Shown one piece after another: positions 8,315-15,327 of a stretch of 58,477 bases of DNA. Under the pieces are notes generated by a model, which worked only from the letters and a program-made list of their open reading frames with translations, was not told the DNA's origin and ran no database searches. Origin of the DNA: Sphingobacterium sp. (GTDB taxonomy: Bacteria; Bacteroidota; Bacteroidia; Sphingobacteriales; Sphingobacteriaceae); NCBI GenBank assembly GCA_022712315.1, contig JALAGS010000202.1:1-58477 (forward strand), read 5' to 3'. The position numbers and the translations under genes are program-made. Within the stretch, counting starts at the first letter, position 1. Each line of letters opens with the position of its first letter.

Positions 8315-9094
8315 TTAAAGACTATTTGCTATTTCATTTGTTAAGCCCACAAAATCATCTACCGTCAGTCGTTCTGCACGTAGTTCATACAGTGGATTGT
8401 CGGACATTCTGTCTTTAGGAACGACACCTGAAAGTGAGTTTCGGAGGGTCTTACGACGTTGGTTGAAGCCCGCTTTTACAACACGCCAAAATAGTTTTTC
8501 ATCGCAATTCAATTGCTCACGGTCATTGCGGGTCATGCGAATAACGCCCGAAAGTACTTTTGGCGGCGGATTAAATGCTCCAGCCTTGACGGTAAACAGG
8601 TATTCTACCTTATAGTAAGCCTGTAAAAAGACACTTAATATACCATATTCCTTGCTGCCCGCTTTAGCCGTACAGCGTTCTGCCACCTCTTTCTGGAACA
8701 TACCTGCCATCTGAACGACACGCTGGCGCTCATCCAAAATTTTAAAGAGAATTTGGGAAGAGATATTGTAAGGAAAATTGCCAATAACAGCCATTTTCTC
8801 GCCAAAATATTGTGAAAAGTCAAGATTCAAAAAATCACCGTGTATCAAACGTTTGCCCAATTGGGGATATTTATCATCCAAATAAGCAATGGATTCATCA
8901 TCCACGTCGATCAGATAGGTCTCATATTCCTCCTTCTGCAACAAAAAATCCGAAAGTACCCCCATTCCTGGACCGACTTCAAGCACCTGGCTAAAACCCA
9001 ATTTAGGATCCAATGCTTCCACAATCTTTTGTGCAGCATTTTTGTCGTTCAAGAAATGCTGTCCTAAATGTTTTTTTGCTCTTACTGTACTCAT
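8315..9094 (-). CDS. rsmA: 16S rRNA dimethyladenosine transferase RsmA/KsgA
   Basis: This SAM-dependent enzyme dimethylates two adjacent adenosines in the 3'-terminal helix of 16S rRNA (A1518/A1519 in E. coli numbering) during late 30S assembly. It is 259 aa, the usual length. The N-terminal LGQHFLNDKNAAQKIV is typical of KsgA. The SAM-binding motif EVGPGMGVLSDFL is near residue 40 and the catalytic NFPYNISSQILFKIL near 105, the family's NLPY motif with Phe for Leu. It is first gene of a minus-strand group with the FAD monooxygenase and is divergent from pdxA. Confidence 0.96.
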   Translation of the reverse strand: MSTVRAKKHLGQHFLNDKNAAQKIVEALDPKLGFSQVLEVGPGMGVLSDFLLQKEEYETYLIDVDDESIAYLDDKYPQLGKRLIHGDFLNLDFSQYFGEKMAVIGNFPYNISSQILFKILDERQRVVQMAGMFQKEVAERCTAKAGSKEYGILSVFLQAYYKVEYLFTVKAGAFNPPPKVLSGVIRMTRNDREQLNCDEKLFWRVVKAGFNQRRKTLRNSLSGVVPKDRMSDNPLYELRAERLTVDDFVGLTNEIANSL

Positions 9095-9098
9095 ATTG

Positions 9099-9106
9099 CA
9101 AAAGTA
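9099..9106 (-). promoter_or_regulatory. -7 element TACTTTTG for rsmA
   Basis: On the minus strand TACTTTTG matches the Bacteroidota sigma-ABfr -7 consensus TAnnTTTG. It lies only 4 nt upstream of the rsmA ATG, so if used the transcript would be nearly leaderless. No clear TTTG -33 element is visible at the expected distance. Confidence 0.45.
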
Positions 9107-9205
9107 ATGAAAATTAAAAACTAAAAGTCAGAAATTAGAAGTCCGAAGTAAAAAGCTAAAAGTTAAAAAAGAGCAAGGAGCAAAGAACAAGGATAAAGGA
9201 CAATA
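9107..9205. repeat. Purine-rich degenerate short repeats between rsmA and pdxA
   Basis: The stretch is almost purely A/G-rich on the plus strand with irregular short units: CTAAAAGT, CAGAAATTAGAAGTC, CGAAGTAAAAAG, GAGCAAGGAGCAAAG. Degenerate intergenic A/G repeats of this look are seen in other Bacteroidota genomes. No function is known to me. Confidence 0.5.
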
Positions 9206-9227
9206 CCCAATACTAAAAAAAAATCCC

Positions 9228-9235
9228 TATTTTTG
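9228..9235 (+). promoter_or_regulatory. -7 element TATTTTTG for pdxA
   Basis: It matches TAnnTTTG and lies 20 nt before the pdxA start codon. The -33 element is not recognisable. Confidence 0.45.
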
Positions 9236-9255
9236 AATCAAAGCATTTAAACAGA

Positions 9256-10311
9256 ATGAGCGATAAATTAAAAATCGGAATTACCGTAGGCGATATTAAC
9301 GGCATTGGACTTGAAGTAATCATTAAATCTTTGGTAGATCAACGTATGTGTGATTTCTTTACGCCAGTGGTTTACGGAAACACAAAGGTTGCTTCTTTTC
9401 ACCGTAAAGCGATCGGCGTAAATGATTTTAGTTTTAACGTGATCAATGATGCTGAGCAGGCGCATTCCAAAAGAGCAAATATGATCAATTGCTGGCAGGA
9501 AGACGTCAAGATTTCACTGGGTGAAGAAAACGAAATTGGCGGTAAATATGCTTTCCTGTCCCTAGAGAAAGCCGTTGAAGATCTAAAAGCGGGTAAAATC
9601 GATGCTTTGGTAACGGCTCCAATCAATAAGCACAACATCCAGCAAGAAGGATTTCAATTTCCGGGGCATACCGAATACCTGCAAGCCAAAGTTGGAGCCG
9701 ATGATGTGCTGATGTTTATGGTGTGTGATGAATTGCGTATTGGTGTAGTGACAGGTCACATTCCCCTGCATGAGGTCGCTACTCATATTACCGAAGAAGC
9801 CATTCTTAAGAAACTTGCACTGATGAATGATTCTTTAAAGAAAGATTTTTGGATTGAAAAACCTAAGATTGCAGTTTTGGGACTTAATCCGCATGCTGGT
9901 GATCATGGGATTATCGGTACCGAAGATGATCAGATCATTAGACCTACTGTAGAAAAAGCAAATGAACAGGGGATCTTCTGTTTTGGCCCTTACCCCGCTG
10001 ATGGGTTCTTTGCAAAAGGAGCTTATGAAAAATTTGATGCGGTATTGGCGATGTACCACGATCAAGGATTAATTCCTTTTAAACATATTGCCAAAGGTGC
10101 AGGAGTGAACTATACTGCTGGCCTACCTATTGTACGCACTTCGCCAGATCATGGAACAGGCTATGATATCGCCGGAAAAAATCTAGCTTCCGAAAGTTCA
10201 TTTGTAGAAGCCATTTTTTCAGCTTTACACATTGTAAAGCGCCGCCGTGAACAAGCCGAATTGCTTAAAAATCCACTTGCTTTCCGTAAATTATCCAAAG
10301 ATAGGGATTAG
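9256..10311 (+). CDS. pdxA: 4-hydroxythreonine-4-phosphate dehydrogenase PdxA
   Basis: This enzyme oxidises 4-phosphohydroxy-L-threonine with NAD(P)+ in the DXP-dependent branch of pyridoxal phosphate synthesis. It is 351 aa. Metal and substrate residues lie in PGHTEYL near 135, in GHIPLHEV near 168, in NPHAGDHG near 212 and in YHDQGLIPFKH near 267. The C-terminal RTSPDHGTGYDIAGK is the family's signature. The start ATG at 9256 begins SDKLKIGITVGDINGIG, the expected N-terminal strand. The gene is divergent from rsmA and followed by cca on the same strand after 55 nt. Confidence 0.97.
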   Translation: MSDKLKIGITVGDINGIGLEVIIKSLVDQRMCDFFTPVVYGNTKVASFHRKAIGVNDFSFNVINDAEQAHSKRANMINCWQEDVKISLGEENEIGGKYAFLSLEKAVEDLKAGKIDALVTAPINKHNIQQEGFQFPGHTEYLQAKVGADDVLMFMVCDELRIGVVTGHIPLHEVATHITEEAILKKLALMNDSLKKDFWIEKPKIAVLGLNPHAGDHGIIGTEDDQIIRPTVEKANEQGIFCFGPYPADGFFAKGAYEKFDAVLAMYHDQGLIPFKHIAKGAGVNYTAGLPIVRTSPDHGTGYDIAGKNLASESSFVEAIFSALHIVKRRREQAELLKNPLAFRKLSKDRD

Positions 10312-10324
10312 GGGAAAAAATTGT

Positions 10325-10332
10325 TACTTTTG
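10325..10332 (+). promoter_or_regulatory. -7 element TACTTTTG upstream of cca
   Basis: It matches TAnnTTTG and lies 34 nt before the chosen cca start. It supports the start at 10367 over the longer frame beginning inside pdxA. Confidence 0.45.
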
Positions 10333-10366
10333 CAAACTGTTTGGTTTTTTACCTGCTGTTTTGACT

Positions 10367-11800
10367 ATGTACGATAATTTACAACATCCAATCTTTTCTA
10401 TCATTAAGGAACTCGCCGAGACAACAAATACCGAATGCTATGTCATTGGTGGGTATGTCCGCGACTATATAATGAAGCGTCCTTTTAAGAATGATGTGGA
10501 TATTGTTGTTGTCGGTAGCGGTATTGAATTTGCCACTTTATTGAGCGAAAAACTGCATACTAAAGTTGCCGTATATAAGAATTTCGGTACAGCAATGCTT
10601 GTCTATGAAGGACTGAATGTAGAGTTTGTCGGTGCCCGAAGGGAATCCTACCGTGCCAATTCACGCAAGCCTATTGTAGAAGATGGTACCTTAGCCGATG
10701 ATCAAAATCGCCGTGATTTTACGATCAATGCGATGGCCTTTTCCTTAAATAAGTCCGATTACGGTACGTTAGTCGACCCATTTGAAGGTGTAAAAGATCT
10801 TGAACAGCGCATTATTCGAACGCCCTTAGATCCAATAGAAACATTTTCTGATGATCCATTGCGCATGATGCGGGCTATTCGCTTCGCTACACAGTTAAAT
10901 TTTAAAATTGCTATCGAAGCTATTACAGCGATCACCGATACCAAAGAGCGGATAAAGATTATTTCCAAAGAACGGATTATTGATGAAATTAATAAGATTA
11001 TTCTTTCCCCAAAACCTTCAGTAGGTTTCAAATACCTGTTTGATACCGGTCTATTGGAATTGATATTTCCAGCGATGTATAATTTACATGGTGTGGATAT
11101 TATTGATGGCAAGGGCCATAAAGATAATTTCTACCATACCTTGGAAGTATTAGATAATGTATGCGAATTATCGGATGATCTCTGGTTACGTTGGGCGGCG
11201 ATTATGCATGATATTGCCAAACCGGCAACAAAGCGTTTCGATAAAAAGCTCGGCTGGACTTTTCATGGCCACGAAGATCGTGGTGCCCGGATGGTACCGA
11301 AGCTTTTTGCTGAATTGAAGCTTCCGCTCAATGAGAAAATGAAATTTGTTCAGAAGCTTGTACAACTGCATCTTCGGCCGATTGTCCTGGCTCAGGATAT
11401 CGTAACAGATTCTGCCGTACGTCGCCTGCTGTTTGAGGCTGGCGATGATATTGAAGCGCTGATGATGCTGTGCCATGCAGATGTGACGACGAAAAATGAG
11501 TTTAAAAAGAAAAAATATCGCCAGAACTTTGAGCTTGTCAAACAAAAACTGAAGGACGTTGAAGAGCGCGATAAAGTCCGGAACTGGCAGCCGCCGATCA
11601 GCGGAGAAGATATTATGATCCTGTTTGGCTTAGCTCCAGGACGTGCTGTAGGGCAACTGAAAAATTTGATCCGTGAAGCTATTCTGGAAGGTGAAATTCC
11701 AAATTCCCGGGTAGAGGCGTATCAATTTTTGGTGAAAAAAGGTGGAGAAATGAACCTGACGATCAAACAAGAAATCCCATTGGAAATTTCCAATTCTTAA
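10367..11800 (+). CDS. cca: CCA tRNA nucleotidyltransferase with HD domain
   Basis: This enzyme adds or repairs the 3' CCA of tRNA, or belongs to the related poly(A) polymerase subgroup; it is 477 aa. The class II nucleotidyltransferase head has GGYVRD near residue 28 and the metal-binding DVD in KNDVDIVVVG near 43. RRDFTINAMA near 120 and DDPLRMMRAIRFATQL near 160 are the nucleotide-recognition motifs. The C-terminal half has an HD phosphohydrolase domain (MHDIAKP near 281, FHGHEDRGA near 300). I chose the ATG at 10367. The open frame continues upstream to 10247 inside pdxA, but that extension is not conserved-looking and would precede the -7 promoter word. Confidence 0.95.
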   Translation: MYDNLQHPIFSIIKELAETTNTECYVIGGYVRDYIMKRPFKNDVDIVVVGSGIEFATLLSEKLHTKVAVYKNFGTAMLVYEGLNVEFVGARRESYRANSRKPIVEDGTLADDQNRRDFTINAMAFSLNKSDYGTLVDPFEGVKDLEQRIIRTPLDPIETFSDDPLRMMRAIRFATQLNFKIAIEAITAITDTKERIKIISKERIIDEINKIILSPKPSVGFKYLFDTGLLELIFPAMYNLHGVDIIDGKGHKDNFYHTLEVLDNVCELSDDLWLRWAAIMHDIAKPATKRFDKKLGWTFHGHEDRGARMVPKLFAELKLPLNEKMKFVQKLVQLHLRPIVLAQDIVTDSAVRRLLFEAGDDIEALMMLCHADVTTKNEFKKKKYRQNFELVKQKLKDVEERDKVRNWQPPISGEDIMILFGLAPGRAVGQLKNLIREAILEGEIPNSRVEAYQFLVKKGGEMNLTIKQEIPLEISNS

Positions 11801-11845
11801 AATATAGTATTATTTTTAAAAGGTTAAAAGAAGAAAATAGCAGAG

Positions 11846-12436
11846 ATGGCAATTTATAGATTTAGAGTTACTTTTGAAGATTATGAAGATGTATATCGTG
11901 AAATCGACATGCCTTCAAAAAGTACATTTATAGAGCTACATGAGGAAATCCATAAATCAACAGGGTATGCTGCAGATGCATCTTCCTCTTTCTATGTGAG
12001 CAATGATCAATGGAAAAAGGGAACAGAGATCGCATTTAAGCCTACACAGCGTAAGAAAGATGCTGAGGTGTTGTTGATGGAGAATATTCGTTTAAGTAAG
12101 TTTATCGATGATCCACATCAAAAATTTTACTACGTTTACAATTTTGATCGTCCTTATGATTTTCAGGTTGAGTTGATTAAGATTTTAAAAGAAGAGGATG
12201 GCAAGGATTATCCGGCTCTATTTAAATCGATTGGTCAGGTCCCTAAAACAATGACTGCTGCTAATTTCCCGGTATCAGATGCTGTTGAAGAGGACGAGTA
12301 TGTGGAGGAAGACGATACACAATATGGTGTAGACGATGAAGACGAACTGGATGGCTTTGATAGCGATGACGAGGAGGAAGGTGAAGATGGCGGTGAAGAG
12401 CGTGAGGAATCCAACGGCTACGAAGACGAATATTAA
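11846..12436 (+). CDS. pRiA4b ORF-3-like / IS1096 TnpR-type passenger domain protein with acidic tail
   Basis: This is a 196-aa cytoplasmic protein. Residues 1-110 resemble the plasmid pRiA4b ORF-3 family, also called IS1096 passenger TnpR domain: an N-terminal strand-rich YRFRVTFEDYEDVYREIDM, an LHEEIHKSTGY helix, SSSFYVSNDQWKKGTEI, then FYYVYNFDRPYDFQVELIKI. After about residue 145 the protein becomes a long Asp/Glu-rich tail with little else. The family is widespread and its molecular role is not established. Despite the name there is no transposon here. It sits between cca and miaA, two tRNA-processing genes, 45 nt after cca, which may hint at an RNA-linked function (inference only). Confidence 0.7.
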   Translation: MAIYRFRVTFEDYEDVYREIDMPSKSTFIELHEEIHKSTGYAADASSSFYVSNDQWKKGTEIAFKPTQRKKDAEVLLMENIRLSKFIDDPHQKFYYVYNFDRPYDFQVELIKILKEEDGKDYPALFKSIGQVPKTMTAANFPVSDAVEEDEYVEEDDTQYGVDDEDELDGFDSDDEEEGEDGGEEREESNGYEDEY

Positions 12437-12482
12437 TTAAGAATACTTCACAGGTCCTTTTCAGTCTGTGGAGTGCTATATT

Positions 12483-13400
12483 ATGGCGAATAAAAAAACA
12501 TTGATAGCCATTGTGGGGCCAACTGCTGTTGGTAAGACTGCAATGGCTATTTCATTGGCTCAACATTTTAAAACAGCGATCATTTCCGCAGATTCCCGTC
12601 AGTTCTATCGTGAAATGTCTATTGGTACAGCAAAGCCTGATCCGGAGGAACTTCAGGCTGCTCCACATTATTTTATCGACTCACATACGATCACGCAGGA
12701 CTATTCTGCAGGTGATTTTGAGCGGGAAGCCTTACAGAAACTGGAAGAACTATTCCAATTGCATGATGTAGTGATTATGGTAGGTGGTTCCGGCTTGTTC
12801 GTCCGCGCGCTATGTGAGGGATTGGATGATCTGCCTAAAGCTGGTGATGAAGTGCGTGAGCGACTTAATCATGAACTTGCCGTTGATGGATTGGAAGTTT
12901 TAAAAGATCGACTGAAAAGTATAGATCCCGTCTATTTTGAAACTGCAGACATCGATAATCCACAACGTGTAGTCCGTGCTCTTGAAGTTTTTGAGGCAAC
13001 AGGTAAACCGATGTCATTTTACCATAAGAAAGATGTCGAGAAAAGATCTTTTGATATACTTACCATTGGCTTGAATATGGATCGGGCGCAGTTATACGAA
13101 AGGATCAATTTGCGTGTGGATCTGATGTTTGCCAAGGGCTTATTGGAGGAAGTGAAAGCTTTACTTCCTTTCAGGACAAAGCCAGCATTGCTGACCGTAG
13201 GGTATGCGGAGCTGTTTGATTATCTGGATGGAAAACAATCTTTGGCAGAAGCTGTAGAAAAAATCAAACAAAATTCGAGGCGTTATGCCAAGCGGCAGAT
13301 TACCTGGTTTAAAAAATATGGTCATACACATTGGTTCCACTCCCAGGATACTACCGCTATTATCGAATTCATTCAGAAAGAGCTGAAAGGAGCACATTAA
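12483..13400 (+). CDS. miaA: tRNA dimethylallyltransferase MiaA
   Basis: MiaA transfers a dimethylallyl group to N6 of adenosine 37 in tRNAs that read U-starting codons. At 305 aa it has the usual length. The P-loop GPTAVGKTA is at residues 12-20, the catalytic Asp in SADSRQFYREMSIGTAKP near 36, VGGSGLFVRAL near 100 and the tRNA-binding NPQRVVRALEV near 159. I chose the ATG at 12483 (MANKKTLIAIVG), since the upstream ATG at 12468 only adds five unconserved residues. It is the last gene of the pdxA-cca-miaA run and is convergent with ilvE across a strong terminator. Confidence 0.96.
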   Translation: MANKKTLIAIVGPTAVGKTAMAISLAQHFKTAIISADSRQFYREMSIGTAKPDPEELQAAPHYFIDSHTITQDYSAGDFEREALQKLEELFQLHDVVIMVGGSGLFVRALCEGLDDLPKAGDEVRERLNHELAVDGLEVLKDRLKSIDPVYFETADIDNPQRVVRALEVFEATGKPMSFYHKKDVEKRSFDILTIGLNMDRAQLYERINLRVDLMFAKGLLEEVKALLPFRTKPALLTVGYAELFDYLDGKQSLAEAVEKIKQNSRRYAKRQITWFKKYGHTHWFHSQDTTAIIEFIQKELKGAH

Positions 13401-13474
13401 TCCGGCCGCAATGGTTCCTCTGTTGAACGAAGCCTCTAAAGCAGCTTCCGTAGGGTAAATACCGTATAGGAAAT

Positions 13475-13512
13475 AAACAAAGCCTTTGTTTTTTATAACA
13501 AAGGCTTTGTTT
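13475..13512. terminator. Bidirectional terminator between miaA and ilvE
   Basis: It is a perfect 16-bp stem, AAACAAAGCCTTTGTT / AACAAAGGCTTTGTTT, with a 6-nt loop. A and T runs are part of both arms, so both convergent transcripts can end here. Confidence 0.85.
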
Positions 13513-13560
13513 CTGAAAGTATAAGTTTTATTGACCAGAAAGAACCTTCAGGTTGATTTC
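13511..13560 (+). repeat. Intergenic repeat family, copy 1 (short)
   Basis: It begins TTCTGAAAGT and carries ATTGACCAGAAAGAA followed by CCTTCA, matching the first half of the copies at 31057 and 31831. The second half (ATGCCTG ... TCATGAAGG) is missing. It follows the miaA/ilvE terminator directly and ends 4 nt before the ilvE stop codon. Confidence 0.6.
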
Positions 13561-13564
13561 ATAG

Positions 13565-14635
13565 CTACTTCACTAAATAGTTCCATCCGAACGGATCATC
13601 TACTTTGCCATAGCGCAGTTCGTTCAAATAATGCAATACACGATTTGAAAACTCACGGCCTTCCACAGGAGGCAAGTGATAATCTTGGCCTTCAAAACCG
13701 ATACGGCTGATATCTGTGATGGTTGCTGCAGTACCGGCTGCGAAAGCTTCCGTTACCGTGCCTGCCTTAATTCCGTCAATCAGTTCTTGAATAGATACTT
13801 TTCTTTGTTCGGCTTTATAACCCCATTTCTCCGCCAGTTCCATGATGGTACGACGCGTTACACCGTGTAGTATTGTATCGCCATGTGGTGTAATGATCGT
13901 ATCGCCAATGCGGAAAATAAGGTTTGCTGTACCTGCTTCTTCAATATATTTATGTTCAGAAGCATCTGTCCACATAATTTGGTCATAACCTTCGTCATTA
14001 GCCAATTGCGTAGGGTAAAGCGATAAGGCATAGTTACCTGCATTCTTAGAAAAACCAACACCGCCCTCTGCTGCACGTGTATAGTAAGTCTCAACTTTTA
14101 GGCTGATTGGTTTGCTGTAATAAGCTCCAACTGGGCCTGTGATAATGATAAATTTGTAGGACTTAGAAGGATGCACACCTAAAGCTGCTTCTGTTCCGAA
14201 CATAAAAGGACGGATATACAAGGATGAACCTTCTTTTGCTGGAACCCAGTTACGGTCGATGCCCAATAGCTTGCTTAGGCCATCCATAAAAATCTCCTCA
14301 GGTACCTCTGGCATTTGAAGACGTGCGGCAGACTTGTTGAATCTTTCCCAGTTTCTGTCCGGACGGAAGATACTCACTGTTCCATCTGCAAATTTATAAG
14401 CTTTGATTCCTTCAAAGATTGCTTGACCATAATGTAAAGCGGACATCGAAGGGCTAATACTGATATCTCCATAAGGGACGATGCTGACATCTTTCCATTC
14501 ACCGTCATCATAGTTTGCGACCAGCATGTGGTCGGATAAAATCTTTCCGAATTTTAGATTGTCGAAATCTACTTGCGAGAGTCTTGAATTTTGAGTTGGC
14601 TCTACGCGAATTGAATAGTTCTCTGTCGCGTTCAT
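13565..14635 (-). CDS. ilvE: Branched-chain-amino-acid aminotransferase
   Basis: This PLP-dependent class IV (fold type IV) aminotransferase interconverts Leu/Ile/Val and their 2-oxo acids with glutamate. At 356 aa it is the longer BCAT type. The PLP lysine lies in FSKNAGNYALSL near residue 195, EEAGTANLIF near 235 is the family signature, and the phosphate-binding region is in HGVTRRTIMEL near 265 and AGTAATITDISRIG near 305. ALHYGQAIFEGIKAYK near 65 binds substrate. No other branched-chain biosynthesis genes are adjacent. The start ATG at 14635 is followed by a family-typical N-terminal extension. Confidence 0.96.
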   Translation of the reverse strand: MNATENYSIRVEPTQNSRLSQVDFDNLKFGKILSDHMLVANYDDGEWKDVSIVPYGDISISPSMSALHYGQAIFEGIKAYKFADGTVSIFRPDRNWERFNKSAARLQMPEVPEEIFMDGLSKLLGIDRNWVPAKEGSSLYIRPFMFGTEAALGVHPSKSYKFIIITGPVGAYYSKPISLKVETYYTRAAEGGVGFSKNAGNYALSLYPTQLANDEGYDQIMWTDASEHKYIEEAGTANLIFRIGDTIITPHGDTILHGVTRRTIMELAEKWGYKAEQRKVSIQELIDGIKAGTVTEAFAAGTAATITDISRIGFEGQDYHLPPVEGREFSNRVLHYLNELRYGKVDDPFGWNYLVK

Positions 14636-14959
14636 CTTATTTTTTAATTACTTAGGCTAAGTTAGGAAAAAAATAAAATATAAGCTGTACCTATATTCTG
14701 ATAATTTACTCACTTTGACATGCCTGTTATTTCGGACAGTTGTTCCCTATTTTACTACACTTTTTTTTGAAACGGAAGAATTTCACTCCATATTTCTTGT
14801 TTATACTGCATTAATAATTAAATATGTTAATTTTTTATTAATTAACAAAGGGTCTCTATATTATGGCATAAAGTTTGGCTGTAAAGAATGCGGTCCTTTA
14901 GATGGGCTTTCTGGTCCGCAGTAACGCTATAAAATCACTTATCATAAAATAAACTTAGT
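14636..14959. other. AT-rich non-coding stretch upstream of ilvE
   Basis: It holds the ilvE promoter region on the minus strand. The frame at 14715-14924 (69 aa) reads as low-complexity, Phe/Leu/Tyr-rich translation of AT-rich DNA and is not convincing. Confidence 0.5.
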
Positions 14960-15118
14960 ATGGAATTGACGCACAGTCTTGACAAAAGTAATGAAGTAAC
15001 ATCGGGTGATACCCGTAAATTGTTACAGGGTGATGTTGAAGTTCAGAAGAAAGGTATTTCTATGAATTTTATCCTAGGTTTTTTTGTGTTTTTGTATAAA
15101 ACAGCAATAAAACCCTAA
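14960..15118 (+). CDS. Possible small ORF, 52 aa
   Basis: An ATG frame encodes a peptide with a polar, protein-like N-terminal half (MELTHSLDKSNEVTSGDTRK, then LLQGDVEVQKKG) and a hydrophobic C-terminal segment (MNFILGFFVFLYKTAI). It could be a short tail-anchored membrane protein. No family is recognised. The last codons overlap the first copy of a 12-bp direct repeat (15098-15109). It may be a genuine small gene or a remnant of a longer one. Confidence 0.35.
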   Translation: MELTHSLDKSNEVTSGDTRKLLQGDVEVQKKGISMNFILGFFVFLYKTAIKP

Positions 15119-15203
15119 CAACCTCCACTATTCTCTAAGCATTCTTTAGCTTAGAAATCAGACGAACTCAAAACAGTTCTCAAAAATCAGCAAAACAGCA
15201 ATA
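15098..15203. repeat. 12-bp direct repeats AAAACAGCAATA enclosing hairpins
   Basis: The identical word occurs at 15098-15109 and 15192-15203. Between them lie two short inverted repeats: TCTAAGC / GCTTAGA (15134-15155) and GAACT / AGTTC (15164-15179). Confidence 0.5.
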
Positions 15204-15204
15204 C

Positions 15205-15251
15205 GAGATTAGCCAAAATATAGGGAAACCCAGGAAATTTTGGCTAATCTC
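15205..15251. repeat. Perfect 15-bp inverted repeat downstream of the GH3 gene
   Basis: GAGATTAGCCAAAAT (15205-15219) and ATTTTGGCTAATCTC (15237-15251) have a 17-nt spacer that itself contains GGG AAA CCC. There is no adjacent T-run on either strand, so it is not a classical intrinsic terminator. It may still end the GH3 transcript or be part of an element. Confidence 0.6.
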
Positions 15252-15267
15252 CAGCCGGATACCATCC

Positions 15268-15327
15268 TATTATTCGGTCAGTATGCGGTGTTTTTCCAGT
15301 CGATACGTCGTATTATTCGGTTAGTAT
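15268..15327. repeat. 17-bp direct repeat at the 3' end of the GH3 gene
   Basis: TATTATTCGGTCAGTAT (15268-15284) and TATTATTCGGTTAGTAT (15311-15327) differ by one base and start 43 nt apart. On the minus strand both would read ATA CTx ACC GAA TAA, the Ile-Leu-Thr-Glu-stop of the GH3 protein. The gene's end has therefore a near-copy just downstream. Confidence 0.55.

Noticed and set aside
10247..10366. Upstream extension of the cca frame into pdxA
   Set aside because: It would overlap pdxA by 65 nt and would place the -7 promoter word inside the coding region; the ATG at 10367 fits the family start.
11846..12436. A mobile element, suggested by the family name IS1096/pRiA4b
   Set aside because: No terminal inverted repeats, transposase or target duplication surround the gene; the name is historical.
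14715..14924. Open frame of 69 codons upstream of ilvE
   Set aside because: Phe/Tyr/Leu-rich translation of AT-rich DNA in the promoter region of the divergent ilvE gene; no motif.
15205..15251. Classical intrinsic terminator
   Set aside because: The stem is perfect, but neither strand has a T-run directly after it, so I list it as an inverted repeat instead.
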